Below, piece after piece: positions 25,041 to 34,563 of a stretch of 64,000 nt of DNA (its first letter is position 1; the number at the start of each line of letters is the position of its first letter). Under the pieces are notes generated by a model, which saw nothing but the letters and a program-made list of their open reading frames with translations, had not been told where the DNA came from and did no database searches. Location of the stretch: positions 1 through 64,000 of the forward strand of contig CAJTJP010000011.1 in the NCBI GenBank assembly GCA_910576855.1. Direction: 5' to 3'. Source of the stretch: Erysipelotrichales bacterium (GTDB lineage Bacteria > Bacillota_I > Bacilli_A > Erysipelotrichales > Erysipelotrichaceae). The translations under genes were made by a program, and so were the position numbers.

Positions 25041-25760
25041 ATGATAATTTTACCCGCAATAGATATTATAAACAAACAGCCGGTACGCTTATATCAGGGC
25101 GATTATGCTCAAAAAGAGATCGTCGGTGAAAGTATTACGGAGCTTGGCAAACAGTTCGAAAAGCAGGGTGCTCAATATCTGCATCTTGTGGATTTAGACG
25201 GTGCGAAGGAAGGCAAGCTTGTGAATCAGCAAATCATCTGTGAAACAGCGAAGGCATTGACGATACCGGTCGAGGTCGGAGGCGGTATTCGCAATATGGA
25301 AACGGCTGCCTATTATTTGGAGCACGGCGTAGAGCGAATTATTCTCGGTACTGCAGCAATCGAAAATGAAGCCTTTCTTAAGGAAGCACTGAGCGCATAC
25401 AAAGATCGAATTGCCGTCGGCTTGGATTGTAAACAAGGAAATGTTTGTACGAGAGGTTGGCTGAATGACAGCCAAATCGATTATTTAGAGTTTGCCAAGC
25501 ATTTAGAAGCGTTAGGTGTAAAAACGATCATCTTTACCGATATCGCCACTGACGGAACCTTAAAAGGCCCGAATATATCCATGCTGAAGCGCTTGAAACA
25601 ACAAGTATCCGTAAATATTATCGCATCCGGCGGTATTAAGGATATATCTCATATTCACTCCTTAAAGGAATTAGGGCTGTACGGTGCAATTACGGGCAAG
25701 GCGATGTATGCGCAAACCTTGAATTTATCCGAGGCACTTCGCCTATGTGAAACAGATTAA
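25041..25760 (+). CDS. hisA: Phosphoribosylformimino-AICAR ribotide isomerase
   Basis: 239 residues, TIM barrel with the catalytic aspartates in IILPAIDIINKQPVRL and TIIFTDIATDGTLKGPN. VEVGGGIRNMETA and IASGGIKDISHI are the phosphate-binding loops. It catalyses the Amadori rearrangement of ProFAR to PRFAR. Confidence 0.95.
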   Translation: MIILPAIDIINKQPVRLYQGDYAQKEIVGESITELGKQFEKQGAQYLHLVDLDGAKEGKLVNQQIICETAKALTIPVEVGGGIRNMETAAYYLEHGVERIILGTAAIENEAFLKEALSAYKDRIAVGLDCKQGNVCTRGWLNDSQIDYLEFAKHLEALGVKTIIFTDIATDGTLKGPNISMLKRLKQQVSVNIIASGGIKDISHIHSLKELGLYGAITGKAMYAQTLNLSEALRLCETD

Positions 25761-25772
25761 AAGGAGAAGCCT

Positions 25773-26888
25773 ATGCACACAAAACGAATTATTCCCTGTC
25801 TTGATGTAAAGGACGGCAAGGTTGTAAAGGGTGTAAATTTTGTCGGTCTTCAAGAGGTCGGTGATCCGGTTGCGCTTGCCTATGAATATTATAAGCAGGG
25901 GGCAGATGAATTGGTTTTTTTAGATATCACTGCCACCCATGAGGCACGTGATACGATCAGTGAGCTTTGTGAACGAGTAGCCGCTGAAATTTTTATCCCC
26001 TTTACCGTAGGCGGAGGGATCCGCACCATACAGGATATCAAGAAAATATTAAGGGCCGGTGCCGATAAGGTATCGCTGAATTCCGCCGCAGTCAAAAATC
26101 CCGAATTGATCAGAGAAGGCGCTGAAATATTCGGTTCTCAATGTATCGTTGCGGCAATCGATGCCAAACAAAGAGATACAAAGGACGGCTGGAATGTCGT
26201 AATCAACGGCGGTCGTATCGATACCGTGATTGATGTACTTGATTGGGTAAAAAAGGTACAGGAGCTGGGAGCCGGTGAAATTCTTTTAACAAGCATGGAT
26301 CAGGACGGCAGGAAGCAAGGCTTTGATTTAGCGTTATGCTGCGCTGTCAACCAAATTGCCGATATTCCGATCATCGCATCGGGCGGCTGCGGAAGCCTTA
26401 CACATTTCTATGATGTTTTTGCGCAGAATGCGGCGGATGCGGCATTGGCTGCTTCCTTATTTCACTATGGGGAGCTCAGTGTAAAAGAGGTCAAGGATTA
26501 TTTATCTTATCGTAATATCCCGGTTCGCAAAAGTATCTCATGTTTCGATATTGAGGAGTTGCTTTCAAAAATCGATTTCCAAAAACAAAACGGCTTGATT
26601 CCTACCATCGTTCAAGACCATATGACGAAAGAGGTATTGATGTTGGCTTATACTTCAATTGAATCATTGAAAATCACATGTAAAAAAGGACTCGCCTGTT
26701 ATTACAGCCGTTCCCGCAATGAGCTGTGGCTCAAGGGTGAAACAAGCGGTCATTATCAAAAAATAAAGGAAATTCGCTTGGATTGCGATCATGATACACT
26801 GTTATTCTCAGTCATACAAACAACTGCAGCCTGTCATACAGGTGCATACAGCTGCTTCTATCAAATCCTTTATCAAATTGAGGAATAG
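25773..26888 (+). CDS. hisF-hisI: HisF-HisI fusion: IGP synthase cyclase subunit + phosphoribosyl-AMP cyclohydrolase
   Basis: 371 residues. Residues 1-252 are His[52 protein letters not shown] and [10 protein letters not shown]. From about 262 a HisI domain follows: [32 protein letters not shown], then [13 protein letters not shown] and [11 protein letters not shown] with the metal-binding Asp and Cys residues. No stop or internal ribosome binding site separates them. HisI is normally alone or fused to HisE; here HisE is a separate gene. AAAAGGAGAAGCCT precedes the ATG. Confidence 0.93.
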   Translation: MHTKRIIPCLDVKDGKVVKGVNFVGLQEVGDPVALAYEYYKQGADELVFLDITATHEARDTISELCERVAAEIFIPFTVGGGIRTIQDIKKILRAGADKVSLNSAAVKNPELIREGAEIFGSQCIVAAIDAKQRDTKDGWNVVINGGRIDTVIDVLDWVKKVQELGAGEILLTSMDQDGRKQGFDLALCCAVNQIADIPIIASGGCGSLTHFYDVFAQNAADAALAASLFHYGELSVKEVKDYLSYRNIPVRKSISCFDIEELLSKIDFQKQNGLIPTIVQDHMTKEVLMLAYTSIESLKITCKKGLACYYSRSRNELWLKGETSGHYQKIKEIRLDCDHDTLLFSVIQTTAACHTGAYSCFYQILYQIEE

Positions 26889-26948
26889 GAAATAATTAGG
26901 AGTAAGCCTTTACTGATATAGGAACAAAACAAGAAAGGTGGTTATCTT

Positions 26949-27275
26949 ATGGCAACAGAATTTGAACAATTATATGACACGATATTAAAGCGTAAGCAGG
27001 AAACAGAGGAAGGTAGTTATACGGCTTATCTGTTTGAAAAGGGCTTAGAAAAAATCTGTAAAAAGGTCGGAGAGGAAACGACCGAGGTTATCATTGCGGC
27101 AATGAAGCATGATAAGCAGGAGCTTATTTGTGAAATCAGCGATGAGCTGTATCATTTGTTTGTACTAATGGCGGAATGTGATGTTACCTTAGACGATGTA
27201 AGCAATGAGCTGGCAAAGCGCTCACAGAAACAAGGAAATCTGAAGGCTGAACGCAAGCCGATCGAGAAATATTAA
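26949..27275 (+). CDS. hisE: Phosphoribosyl-ATP pyrophosphatase
   Basis: 108 residues, all-alpha MazG/HisE fold. EEGSYTAYLFEKGLEKICKK, VGEETTEVIIAAMKHDKQE and EISDELYHLFVLMAE provide the Mg-binding acidic residues. It hydrolyses PR-ATP to PR-AMP, the step before HisI. GAAAGGTGG lies upstream. Confidence 0.95.
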   Translation: MATEFEQLYDTILKRKQETEEGSYTAYLFEKGLEKICKKVGEETTEVIIAAMKHDKQELICEISDELYHLFVLMAECDVTLDDVSNELAKRSQKQGNLKAERKPIEKY

Positions 27276-27276
27276 G

Positions 27277-27777
27277 ATGAAAACGCAGCTTCAAAAACTG
27301 AACATTCATGATGATATGACTGTTTATCAATTTCTGCAGCAGCTGCCGGATGAAAACGGTTATCATAACGCTGCTTACGGCTTATCGTATCCTGAGTTTC
27401 AAGCATGGCTTGTTCGAATGGAGGATTATTCGAAAGGTCTCAAAATGCCGGATTGGATGGTTCCGAGCACTGAATATTGGTTTATCGTAGATGATGAAAT
27501 TGTCGGAAACATCCGCATTCGTCATTATCTCAATGAAGCGCTTAAAAACGGCGCCGGACATATCGGTTATGCGATTGCTCCGCAATATCGTGGAAAGGGC
27601 TATGCGAAGCTTATGCTTGCCGAGATGCTAAAAGCAGCAAAATCAACCTATCAATTAAAAGAGGTATTGATTACTACCCATATCGGTAATGTCGCATCTC
27701 GCAAAACGATTGAAGACTGCGGCGGACAATTAAAAAAGGAAGCAGATGATCATGCCTTTTATCGGATCAAGCTCTAG
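27277..27777 (+). CDS. GNAT acetyltransferase at the end of the his operon
   Basis: 166 residues. YWFIVDDEIVGNIRIRH, IGYAIAPQYRGKGYAKLML (acetyl-CoA loop RGKGYA) and NVASRKTIEDCGGQL are typical of the GNAT group with this N-terminal extension. It starts 1 base after hisE and ends inside the operon terminator, so it is cotranscribed. Substrate unknown. Confidence 0.88.
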   Translation: MKTQLQKLNIHDDMTVYQFLQQLPDENGYHNAAYGLSYPEFQAWLVRMEDYSKGLKMPDWMVPSTEYWFIVDDEIVGNIRIRHYLNEALKNGAGHIGYAIAPQYRGKGYAKLMLAEMLKAAKSTYQLKEVLITTHIGNVASRKTIEDCGGQLKKEADDHAFYRIKL

Positions 27778-27792
27778 CTTGGTCTTTTTTTT
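27764..27792 (+). terminator. Terminator of the histidine operon
   Basis: GATCAAGCT (27765-27773), 2-base loop, AGCTTGGTC (27776-27784), then T8. It overlaps the last codons of the GNAT gene. The following 27793-27916 holds nothing recognisable. Confidence 0.85.
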
Positions 27793-27916
27793 CGCTTCCT
27801 TCGGTTTTGTTGTTATTTGATTATGTTTTATTTTTATCACATCATATATGCACTGTATTAAGATAATCATTCCGCTGTCAGCTTGTACATCAGCCTTGCA
27901 CAGATAAATATATATC

Positions 27917-28927
27917 TTATTTCAGCATCAGCATCGCATTCATCGGAAACACAATGCTTACGCTTGTACCGATATGCTCAACTGAAGATATTTTTAAATC
28001 CAAATACAGCTTATCACAAAGCTGCTTACACAAGTACAATCCCATTCCTGTCGCCTTTTCATAGCTTCTGCCGTTTGTCCCGGTAAAGCCCTTATCAAAC
28101 ACTCGCTGCAGCTCATGAAGCGCGATTCCGATGCCATGATCCTCTATCGTTAAAACAACATTTTCCTGAAGCTGTTTTGTATAGATGCGTATTTCACTTT
28201 CATCCTTACTGTATTTGAGTGCATTTGATAAAATCTGATTCAGTATGAATTCCAACCATTTTGCATCACTGTAGACCTTCACCTCCAGATCCTGCAGCTC
28301 CAGCTTGATTTTACGATAAATAAACTGCTTCGCATGCTTACGCACCACTTTATTAACCGTTGGCTGTAAGGACATTTCCTTAATGATATAATCCTTTTCC
28401 AATGTCGTAGAACGCGCATAATAAAGCGCTTGTTCCACAAAGCTTTCTACCTTGTCCATTTCCTCTTGTATACTGCTCATAAGATCATCCTGATGATTAT
28501 CACTGATCAGCTTAGCGGCAGCTAACGGTGTTTTTATTTCATGGGCCCACATTTCAATATAGCTGCGATAATCCTCCTCGCGCTTCCGATATTCATTTAC
28601 ATGCTCAAGCATGCTTTTATTGATTTCACGCATATATTCGACCATGAAAACACCGTCAATAAACTGCGGCTCCTCAATAATTTCACTTAACAGATATTTC
28701 TGATCCAAATCATTCAGCACCTCATTTACTGTTTGATAAAACACCCTTCTGCGAATATATTCAATAATCAAAATGGCTGATATCACACCCCAAAACAGCA
28801 TCAAAATCACTATAATCACGTATACATTGCATCGTACCGCTCTTAAAAACAACACCATCGTTAAAGATGCCAACAAGGATGACAATAAAATATAGAGCTT
28901 ATCCTGCAAAAAGGTGCTAATCTTCAT
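27917..28927 (-). CDS. Sensor histidine kinase, BceS-like
   Basis: 336 residues. Two close transmembrane helices (about 12-30 and 36-54) with almost no outside loop mark an intramembrane-sensing kinase. The phospho-acceptor His129 lies in MWAHEIKTPLAAAK. The ATPase part has the N-box EFILNQILSNALKYS, IEDHGIGI (G1) and GMGLYLCKQLC (G2). BceS-type kinases usually sense antibiotic peptides through a BceAB transporter, but no ABC transporter is adjacent here. Overlaps the regulator gene by 11 bases. Confidence 0.9.
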   Translation of the reverse strand: MKISTFLQDKLYILLSSLLASLTMVLFLRAVRCNVYVIIVILMLFWGVISAILIIEYIRRRVFYQTVNEVLNDLDQKYLLSEIIEEPQFIDGVFMVEYMREINKSMLEHVNEYRKREEDYRSYIEMWAHEIKTPLAAAKLISDNHQDDLMSSIQEEMDKVESFVEQALYYARSTTLEKDYIIKEMSLQPTVNKVVRKHAKQFIYRKIKLELQDLEVKVYSDAKWLEFILNQILSNALKYSKDESEIRIYTKQLQENVVLTIEDHGIGIALHELQRVFDKGFTGTNGRSYEKATGMGLYLCKQLCDKLYLDLKISSVEHIGTSVSIVFPMNAMLMLK

Positions 28928-29594
28928 AGATCATATACCCCATGCCTCTTTTTGTTTGAATTAAATCATCTAAGCGTAGATATTCCAGCTTCTTGCGCAA
29001 GCGATTAATATTGACAGTCAGTGTATTGTCATCCACAAAGATTTCACAATCCCACATATGCTTCATCAATTCTTCTCTTGAAACGATCTTATTTTTATTC
29101 TGAAACAGACAGTGCATGATACGAAGCTCATTCTTGGTTAAATCAACGCTTTTATTCTGATAGCTTATCGTGCTTTTTCCGATATCTAAAAGAATATCAT
29201 GAATGGTTAATGTATTCGATCCGGCATTCTCATAGGTACGATGTAAAATACGGGCAATACGTGCTAACAATATCTGCAGATTATAGGGCTTTGTGATAAA
29301 ATCATCGGCTCCCAAATTCATAGATATCAATTCATCCATATCGGAATCTCTGCTTGTTACTACGATAATCGCAACATTTTGATTGCTTTTTCGTACCTCG
29401 CGACAAATATAATGTCCGTCATATACCGGTAAATTCAAATCCAGTAAAATCAAATCCGGGTTGTGTGCTTGAATGGCTTCCATTACATGCTCAAAGTCAT
29501 TGACTCCGATACATTCATAACCGTTTTTATGTAAAAAGTCGCATAGTTCCTCTCTGATTTTTTCATGATCCTCAATTACCATTATTCGATACAT
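28917..29594 (-). CDS. Response regulator, OmpR/BceR family
   Basis: 225 residues from ATG 29594 (GTGAGGAATATT upstream). The receiver domain has the acidic pair in MVIEDHEK, phospho-acceptor Asp52 in LILLDLNLP, VTSRDSD and the lysine in FITKPYNL. The C-terminal winged helix ends with VNINRLRKKLE and TKRGMGYMI. Partner of the downstream kinase. Confidence 0.92.
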   Translation of the reverse strand: MYRIMVIEDHEKIREELCDFLHKNGYECIGVNDFEHVMEAIQAHNPDLILLDLNLPVYDGHYICREVRKSNQNVAIIVVTSRDSDMDELISMNLGADDFITKPYNLQILLARIARILHRTYENAGSNTLTIHDILLDIGKSTISYQNKSVDLTKNELRIMHCLFQNKNKIVSREELMKHMWDCEIFVDDNTLTVNINRLRKKLEYLRLDDLIQTKRGMGYMIYED

Positions 29595-29745
29595 AATATT
29601 CCTCACTTTCAAACGTATATTATGATATGATTGTATCACAACAAAACTCTTATGGAAATACCGGTGATACTTTCAGAATGATTTTTTATATAATCAGACG
29701 ATGATGAAGCCTTCATTTCAGATGAATGTATCATTTTAAATATAT

Positions 29746-29790
29746 CAAACGGATATATCCGATAAAAATATCAGTAGGATACATCGGATA
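29746..29790. promoter_or_regulatory. Dyad repeats upstream of the response-regulator gene
   Basis: TATCCGAT and ATCGGATA form an 8-bp inverted repeat about 19 bases apart, with related GGATATATCC and GGATACATC around them. They lie about 150-200 bases upstream of the regulator start, next to the terminator of the lipoprotein gene. They may be an operator for the two-component system or relic hairpins; undecided. Confidence 0.3.
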
Positions 29791-29827
29791 AACAAAGAAT
29801 CCCACATCACTGTGAGATTCTTTGTTT
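29790..29827 (-). terminator. Terminator of the YehR-like lipoprotein gene
   Basis: A 12-bp stem AAACAAAGAATC / GATTCTTTGTTT with inner CAC/GTG pairing overlaps the stop codon of the gene. On the minus strand only short T/A runs follow. Confidence 0.7.
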
Positions 29828-30263
29828 ATTTACATTCAAAGCCGTCCTTTTCTAAGGATGTTACCATTTCACTTAAGCTTGTAGCATCGAAGGTTTGTTC
29901 AAACAGATTAGCTTCTGCCGAAATTGTCATTTCAAAGCCTTTATCACCAAGCTTGGTTTCTACATTATAGCCTTCATCTTCACTCATTTCCAGTTCCTCT
30001 AATAAGAGCTCTTTCATCATTCCGAGGAACATTTCTGTAGCCTCATCTGAGGTTTCGAGATCACTCTTTTTTATATCTATTGCTTCATAAGTTACACCCA
30101 AGTGCATTGCCACTTTTGTCAGTGTATCTTCCTTGGCTTCCATTTCTAAAACTGTAGATGTGCCGTCTTCTTCCATGGTACATGTTTTGGAAACCTTATC
30201 GCTGTTTCCGCCGCAGCCTGCAAGTAATACAGCCGTAAATAAAATCAACATACTTTTTTTCAT
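29826..30263 (-). CDS. DUF1307 / YehR-family lipoprotein
   Basis: 145 residues. The lipobox LLAGCGG (Cys at residue 18) follows a short signal MKKSMLILFTAV. The body repeats small acidic motifs and ends TSLSEMVTSLEKDGFECK, as in the YehR group. The family is a membrane-attached lipoprotein of unknown function. Monocistronic. Confidence 0.8.
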   Translation of the reverse strand: MKKSMLILFTAVLLAGCGGNSDKVSKTCTMEEDGTSTVLEMEAKEDTLTKVAMHLGVTYEAIDIKKSDLETSDEATEMFLGMMKELLLEELEMSEDEGYNVETKLGDKGFEMTISAEANLFEQTFDATSLSEMVTSLEKDGFECK

Positions 30264-30561
30264 CGTTTATTCCTCCTGCTTTGTGTTCTCTTTTCTTTCT
30301 TTTGTTATTATATCATAATGTTGTTGAAATTGCGATGAATCAGAGAGAATAAAAACCTGCATCAGGGGAAATAAAAAAAATCACAGAAAGTTAAAATTCA
30401 GTGAAATATATTTGTAAAGCTATCGAATTACTACTGTCTATAGAATGATTTATTTTATTATCGGCAACAGCGTCAGACAGCTTTTTGTCATCTTTGTCTC
30501 AATGGCTGTACGAATATGTTTTTTTATGGTAAACTAGCAATAAGAAAGGGAGGGTTTTATT
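30264..30561. other. Intergenic region before the DUF815 gene
   Basis: 298 bases between divergent genes. Promoters for both must lie here, but I could not identify convincing paired hexamers. AAGAAAGGGAGGG before 30562 is the ribosome binding site of the ATPase gene. Confidence 0.4.
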
Positions 30562-31857
30562 ATGTTGAATTTGCTAGAGAATTTAATTCTATATCGGGTT
30601 GACAGCGATTCATTAATCATGAAAATCGCTGAGGCTGTAAGTGCTGATATTGATAGAGATAAACAGCGGGCACAGTGCTATGAAGCAATCAAGGAATTAT
30701 TGGAAACAGCGACTCATTACGGATGGAATCATAATCTTTGGCAATGTCTGTTGACCTACCATTTGTTGTATGATGAAAATTCATATACCTTGAGCAAGGA
30801 GCGGGTCAAGGATGATTTTGACGGGAGTATTCAAGCGTTTTTACTGCATGACATGGAGCTGTTTCACCAGTTGTTCCATTATGATTTTTCAGTTGTTGAA
30901 CAGCGATTAAATATTGATTGTTTCGGTATTATTTGTGAGTATCAAGCAGTCAAGAAGCGCAAGGAGCTTGTAGATGATATGACGGGCACTAAAATTACCG
31001 AAATCAATCAAAAATTGGTGGAGGCTGAGAGCGGACAGGTAATGCTTGATGTTGTGAATCGATTTTATGAGATCTACGGTTGCGGTAAATTTGCCTTTCA
31101 TAAAGCCTTTCGACTTCAGGAGGGTGCTGATGGTGTTGAAATCATACCGATTACCAATATGGCTAAAATAACCTTGGATGATTTGATTGGATATAAAACG
31201 CAGAAGCAGGAGCTGATTGAAAATACCGAGGCATTTCTGCGCGGCTTTCATGCGAATAACGTACTGTTGTATGGGGAGAGCGGAACGGGTAAATCCACAA
31301 GCATCAAGGGCATCGCGAATCAGTATTATGAACAAGGACTTCGCCTGATTGAAATTCATAAGCATCAGTTTCATCTGTTGAATGAGCTTATGTTGAAACT
31401 GAAATCACGCAATTACGGATTTATCATCTATATGGATGATTTATCGTTTGAGGAGCATGAGATTGAATATAAGTATCTGAAGGCAGTGATCGAGGGCGGC
31501 TTGGAAATGAAGCCGAAGCATGTGTTGATCTATGCAACAAGCAATCGTCGCCATTTGATCAAGGAAACATGGCGTGACCGTAATGATGTCAATGAGGAGC
31601 AGGACCTTCATATATCGGAGACAATGTCTGAAAAGCTGTCGCTTGCGGCCCGCTTCGGGATCAGCATTTATTACGGCAGACCGAGTAATCAAGAATATCA
31701 AAATATCGTGAGAAAGCTCGCAGAGGCGGCAAATTTAACCGCATACAGCGAGCAGGAGCTATGGCAGAAGGCAACAGCTTGGGAATTGCGGCACGGCGGT
31801 GTATCGGGCAGATGTGCAAGACAGCTGATTGACCATTTAACATCAAAACCAAAATAA
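30562..31857 (+). CDS. DUF815-type AAA ATPase
   Basis: 431 residues. The N-terminal part is helical and unrecognised. The ATPase domain begins near 215 with LIGYKTQKQELIENTEAFL, Walker A GESGTGKSTSIKGIANQ near 240 and Walker B YGFIIYMDDLSFEE near 290, and ends with YATSNRRHLIKE. The DUF815 family is distantly related to MoxR/RuvB-like ATPases; function unknown. It forms a pair with the following 123-residue gene, 5 bases away. Confidence 0.85.
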   Translation: MLNLLENLILYRVDSDSLIMKIAEAVSADIDRDKQRAQCYEAIKELLETATHYGWNHNLWQCLLTYHLLYDENSYTLSKERVKDDFDGSIQAFLLHDMELFHQLFHYDFSVVEQRLNIDCFGIICEYQAVKKRKELVDDMTGTKITEINQKLVEAESGQVMLDVVNRFYEIYGCGKFAFHKAFRLQEGADGVEIIPITNMAKITLDDLIGYKTQKQELIENTEAFLRGFHANNVLLYGESGTGKSTSIKGIANQYYEQGLRLIEIHKHQFHLLNELMLKLKSRNYGFIIYMDDLSFEEHEIEYKYLKAVIEGGLEMKPKHVLIYATSNRRHLIKETWRDRNDVNEEQDLHISETMSEKLSLAARFGISIYYGRPSNQEYQNIVRKLAEAANLTAYSEQELWQKATAWELRHGGVSGRCARQLIDHLTSKPK

Positions 31858-31862
31858 TTGGT

Positions 31863-32234
31863 ATGATTACTGACTATACGGTTCTGCCGATAACAGATTC
31901 AAAAATCGAATCTGTGATTATGTGGGATCGACGCTGTTGGTTGAACCATAAGCAGCTGCAGCGGCTGCTTCATGTGAATAAGGGGAAACTGGAGCGTATG
32001 ATATCTAAACTGTCTGTGCAAATGAATATTCACGGACATCAGGAAATTTTCTCAATTGTGAAATTTCGCAGACAGGAGGACGGAGGACAGGAGTGTATTT
32101 ATCAAATACGCCATTATGACGAGGAGGTGCTTGAACAGCTGGTGCGATTAAAAGCGGAAAAGGACGCTGTCGCAGTGATGCTGATACTGGAAAAGTTAAA
32201 AACTGAAGTTATGCAGGACGGGCAGTCTGTATGA
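31863..32234 (+). CDS. Small hypothetical protein paired with the DUF815 ATPase
   Basis: 123 residues, no signal peptide or membrane segment. A central segment (HKQLQRLLHVNKGKLERMI) could be a helix-turn-helix, and the C-terminal half is a charged helix. The start ATG has only a weak site, suggesting coupling to the ATPase gene. I do not recognise the family. Its 3' end runs into the terminator. Confidence 0.65.
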   Translation: MITDYTVLPITDSKIESVIMWDRRCWLNHKQLQRLLHVNKGKLERMISKLSVQMNIHGHQEIFSIVKFRRQEDGGQECIYQIRHYDEEVLEQLVRLKAEKDAVAVMLILEKLKTEVMQDGQSV

Positions 32235-32248
32235 ACTTCAGTTTTTTT
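32199..32248 (+). terminator. Terminator of the DUF815 operon
   Basis: AAAACTGAAGTT pairs with AACTTCAGTTTT and runs into a T-tract. It overlaps the coding end of the 123-residue gene. Confidence 0.85.
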
Positions 32249-32385
32249 GTATGAATCCGTGAGTATAAAAATTTCTTTTATGCCTAACATGATACCCTGT
32301 AGAATATGCTTTCATTTAATCGATCAGTTACATGATATTGTAAGTCCTTGTGAGATCTGTTTTTTAAAAGAACCTATTCAATAAA

Positions 32386-33753
32386 TCAATGAAAGAAATT
32401 ATAAAGACCTAAGACAAAAACAATGGTTACGATAATCGGTAAAATATTTGTCATATAGGATCGCATATAATTTCTGATTTTTAAGCCTTTGCCTGTATTG
32501 GCCTCATCAACAAATTTATTCCAGCCCCAGCCTCTATTGCTGACACAGAAAAGCACAAATATCAACGAACCAATCGGCAGAATTATATTGCTGACCAAAA
32601 AGTCCTCTAAATCCATGATGGTAGAGCCGTCACCGAAAGGCTGAATACCGCTCAAAAGATTGAAGCCTAAGGCACATGGCAGTGAAAGTATAAACAGCAT
32701 GATTCCGTTAATCAAGCAGGTTTTCTTACGGCTCCATCCGGTAATATCCATCGTAGAGGCTATGATACCCTCAAATACAGCAAAGATCGTTGAAAGCGAT
32801 GCAAATGACATAAATACAAAGAACAAGCTGCCCCATAAGCGTCCCAAAGCCATATTGTTAAATATATTCGGCAATGTGATAAAAATAAGACTCGGACCAC
32901 TGTCCGGTTGAACACCGTTTGCGAAGCAGGCAGGAAAAATAATCAAGCCTGATACAAACGCCACAAAGGTGTCAAGCAACGCAACATTGACTGCCTCACC
33001 CATTAACGCTCTTTCTTTGCCGATATAGCTTCCGAATATTGCCATTGCGCCGATACCCAAACTGAGAGTAAAAAACGCCTGATTCATTGCGGCAACGATT
33101 ACATTGATAATACCGGCATCCGCCATTTTTTGAAAATCGGGTATAAGATAAAACGCCAGTCCTTCTTCTCCGCCGCTCATAAATATGCTGTTTACGGCAA
33201 GTACCAGCATTATCAGAAGTAATGCGATCATCATAAATTTGGTAATGCGTTCTAAGCCATCCTTTAAACCGAGCGAACAAACAAGAAAGCCGATAGCCAC
33301 AACAATCAGCATAAAGATAACCACTGAACTTCCGTCTTGCAGCATGTTGTTAAAATAATTGCCGACTCCCGTAGCATCAAGTCCTTCAAAGCTGCCGTTA
33401 GCCATCGCAAAGAAATATCTCAGCATCCAACCGCTTACGGTTGTATAGAACATCATCAACAAATATAATCCGATAACCGATAAATACCCGTGAAAGTGCC
33501 ACTTAGACCCTTCTGGTGCGAGCTGTTGATAAAGCCTCGCAGGACTTTTTTGACTTGCACGTCCGAGTGAAAATTCCATTGTCATTACCGGTATGCCTAA
33601 AATAAGCAGAAAAAACAGGTAAATCAATACGAATATTCCACCGCCGTATTGACCGGCTATATACGGAAACTTCCACACATTTCCGATTCCTATGGCACAG
33701 CCTGCGCTCAATAAGATAAATCCTAATCGGCTTCCGAGTCGCTCTCTTTCCAT
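32386..33753 (-). CDS. Sodium-dependent transporter, NSS/SNF family
   Basis: 455 residues with 11-12 hydrophobic helices. The first helix has the family signature LSAGCAIGIGNVWKFPYIAG, and helix 2 contains GIPVMTMEFSLGR. NSS transporters move amino acids or amines with sodium (MhsT, TnaT types); the substrate cannot be read here. Monocistronic; the start lies after AAAGAGGAGATTG. Confidence 0.92.
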   Translation of the reverse strand: MERERLGSRLGFILLSAGCAIGIGNVWKFPYIAGQYGGGIFVLIYLFFLLILGIPVMTMEFSLGRASQKSPARLYQQLAPEGSKWHFHGYLSVIGLYLLMMFYTTVSGWMLRYFFAMANGSFEGLDATGVGNYFNNMLQDGSSVVIFMLIVVAIGFLVCSLGLKDGLERITKFMMIALLLIMLVLAVNSIFMSGGEEGLAFYLIPDFQKMADAGIINVIVAAMNQAFFTLSLGIGAMAIFGSYIGKERALMGEAVNVALLDTFVAFVSGLIIFPACFANGVQPDSGPSLIFITLPNIFNNMALGRLWGSLFFVFMSFASLSTIFAVFEGIIASTMDITGWSRKKTCLINGIMLFILSLPCALGFNLLSGIQPFGDGSTIMDLEDFLVSNIILPIGSLIFVLFCVSNRGWGWNKFVDEANTGKGLKIRNYMRSYMTNILPIIVTIVFVLGLYNFFH

Positions 33754-33845
33754 AATTATTCAATCTCCTCTTTTTATTTTCTATCCTTAGTGTTGATATC
33801 TTTATATCTTACATGAATTGTATTCTTTTCAAATGCCTATTCCCT

Positions 33846-34538
33846 TTAGTGATCCTGTTGTTTCGCTGCTTGGCTTTGATTATCTGCATGATCAAACGAA
33901 AATTTAGCCGACATGCTTTGCACTTGGCTCCTAATGTAATCCTTTAGCGATTCTTTTTCATCGGTATTGTATAAATGAAGCAATCTCTTGTTAAACTCAT
34001 TTGCTGTTTTTTCATCAATTGTGAAGACTCCGGCACCATGTTTAATTAATATTGCATTCGCAACAAGCGTGGATGTTCGTTTATTCCCATCCCAAAACAA
34101 CTGCGCCCTTGTTGCCCAACAAAAGTATTCACTTGCATACTCCAATGGATCGTTGATATTACTTAACTTGGTTAATTCCGTTATTACATCCGCCTTGTCA
34201 GGTATTGCAGGGCGATAGTCAGTACCGCTTACACCCACATTACCATAACGAAGTACGCCCCAGTCCGGCGACTCGTTTCTTGATATATGATCATTGACCT
34301 TGCATATAAAGTCCAGGTCTATTTCATCATCTAAATGTCCTAAAACAAAACGCCACGCATCGCGCAAATTTATCACTGTTTGAATATCATCCATCTTTAC
34401 ATTGTTGACAACCATACCGTCCAAAATCGCCTGTATTTGAGGAAACGTTACATTACAGCCTTCTACATAAGCACTGTTATAAATCATTTCCGAAAGCATC
34501 TTTTTGGCGATGAACACGTTTTCTCTACGACTGTACAA
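33846..34538 (-). CDS. Fic-like protein with altered catalytic motif
   Basis: 230 residues from a TTG start (34538). The Fic core motif reads QLFWDGNKRTST: the usual H-P-F-x-x-G-N-G-R histidine is replaced by Gln, while FxxGNKR is kept. An intact inhibitory-type motif NSAYVEGCN (S-x-x-x-E-G) lies near residue 22. Fic enzymes AMPylate proteins; without the catalytic His this one may have altered or no activity. It lies 25 bases downstream of an intact Fic gene. Confidence 0.8.
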   Translation of the reverse strand: MYSRRENVFIAKKMLSEMIYNSAYVEGCNVTFPQIQAILDGMVVNNVKMDDIQTVINLRDAWRFVLGHLDDEIDLDFICKVNDHISRNESPDWGVLRYGNVGVSGTDYRPAIPDKADVITELTKLSNINDPLEYASEYFCWATRAQLFWDGNKRTSTLVANAILIKHGAGVFTIDEKTANEFNKRLLHLYNTDEKESLKDYIRSQVQSMSAKFSFDHADNQSQAAKQQDH

Positions 34539-34563
34539 TCTTACACATCCCTTCTTTAATTAT

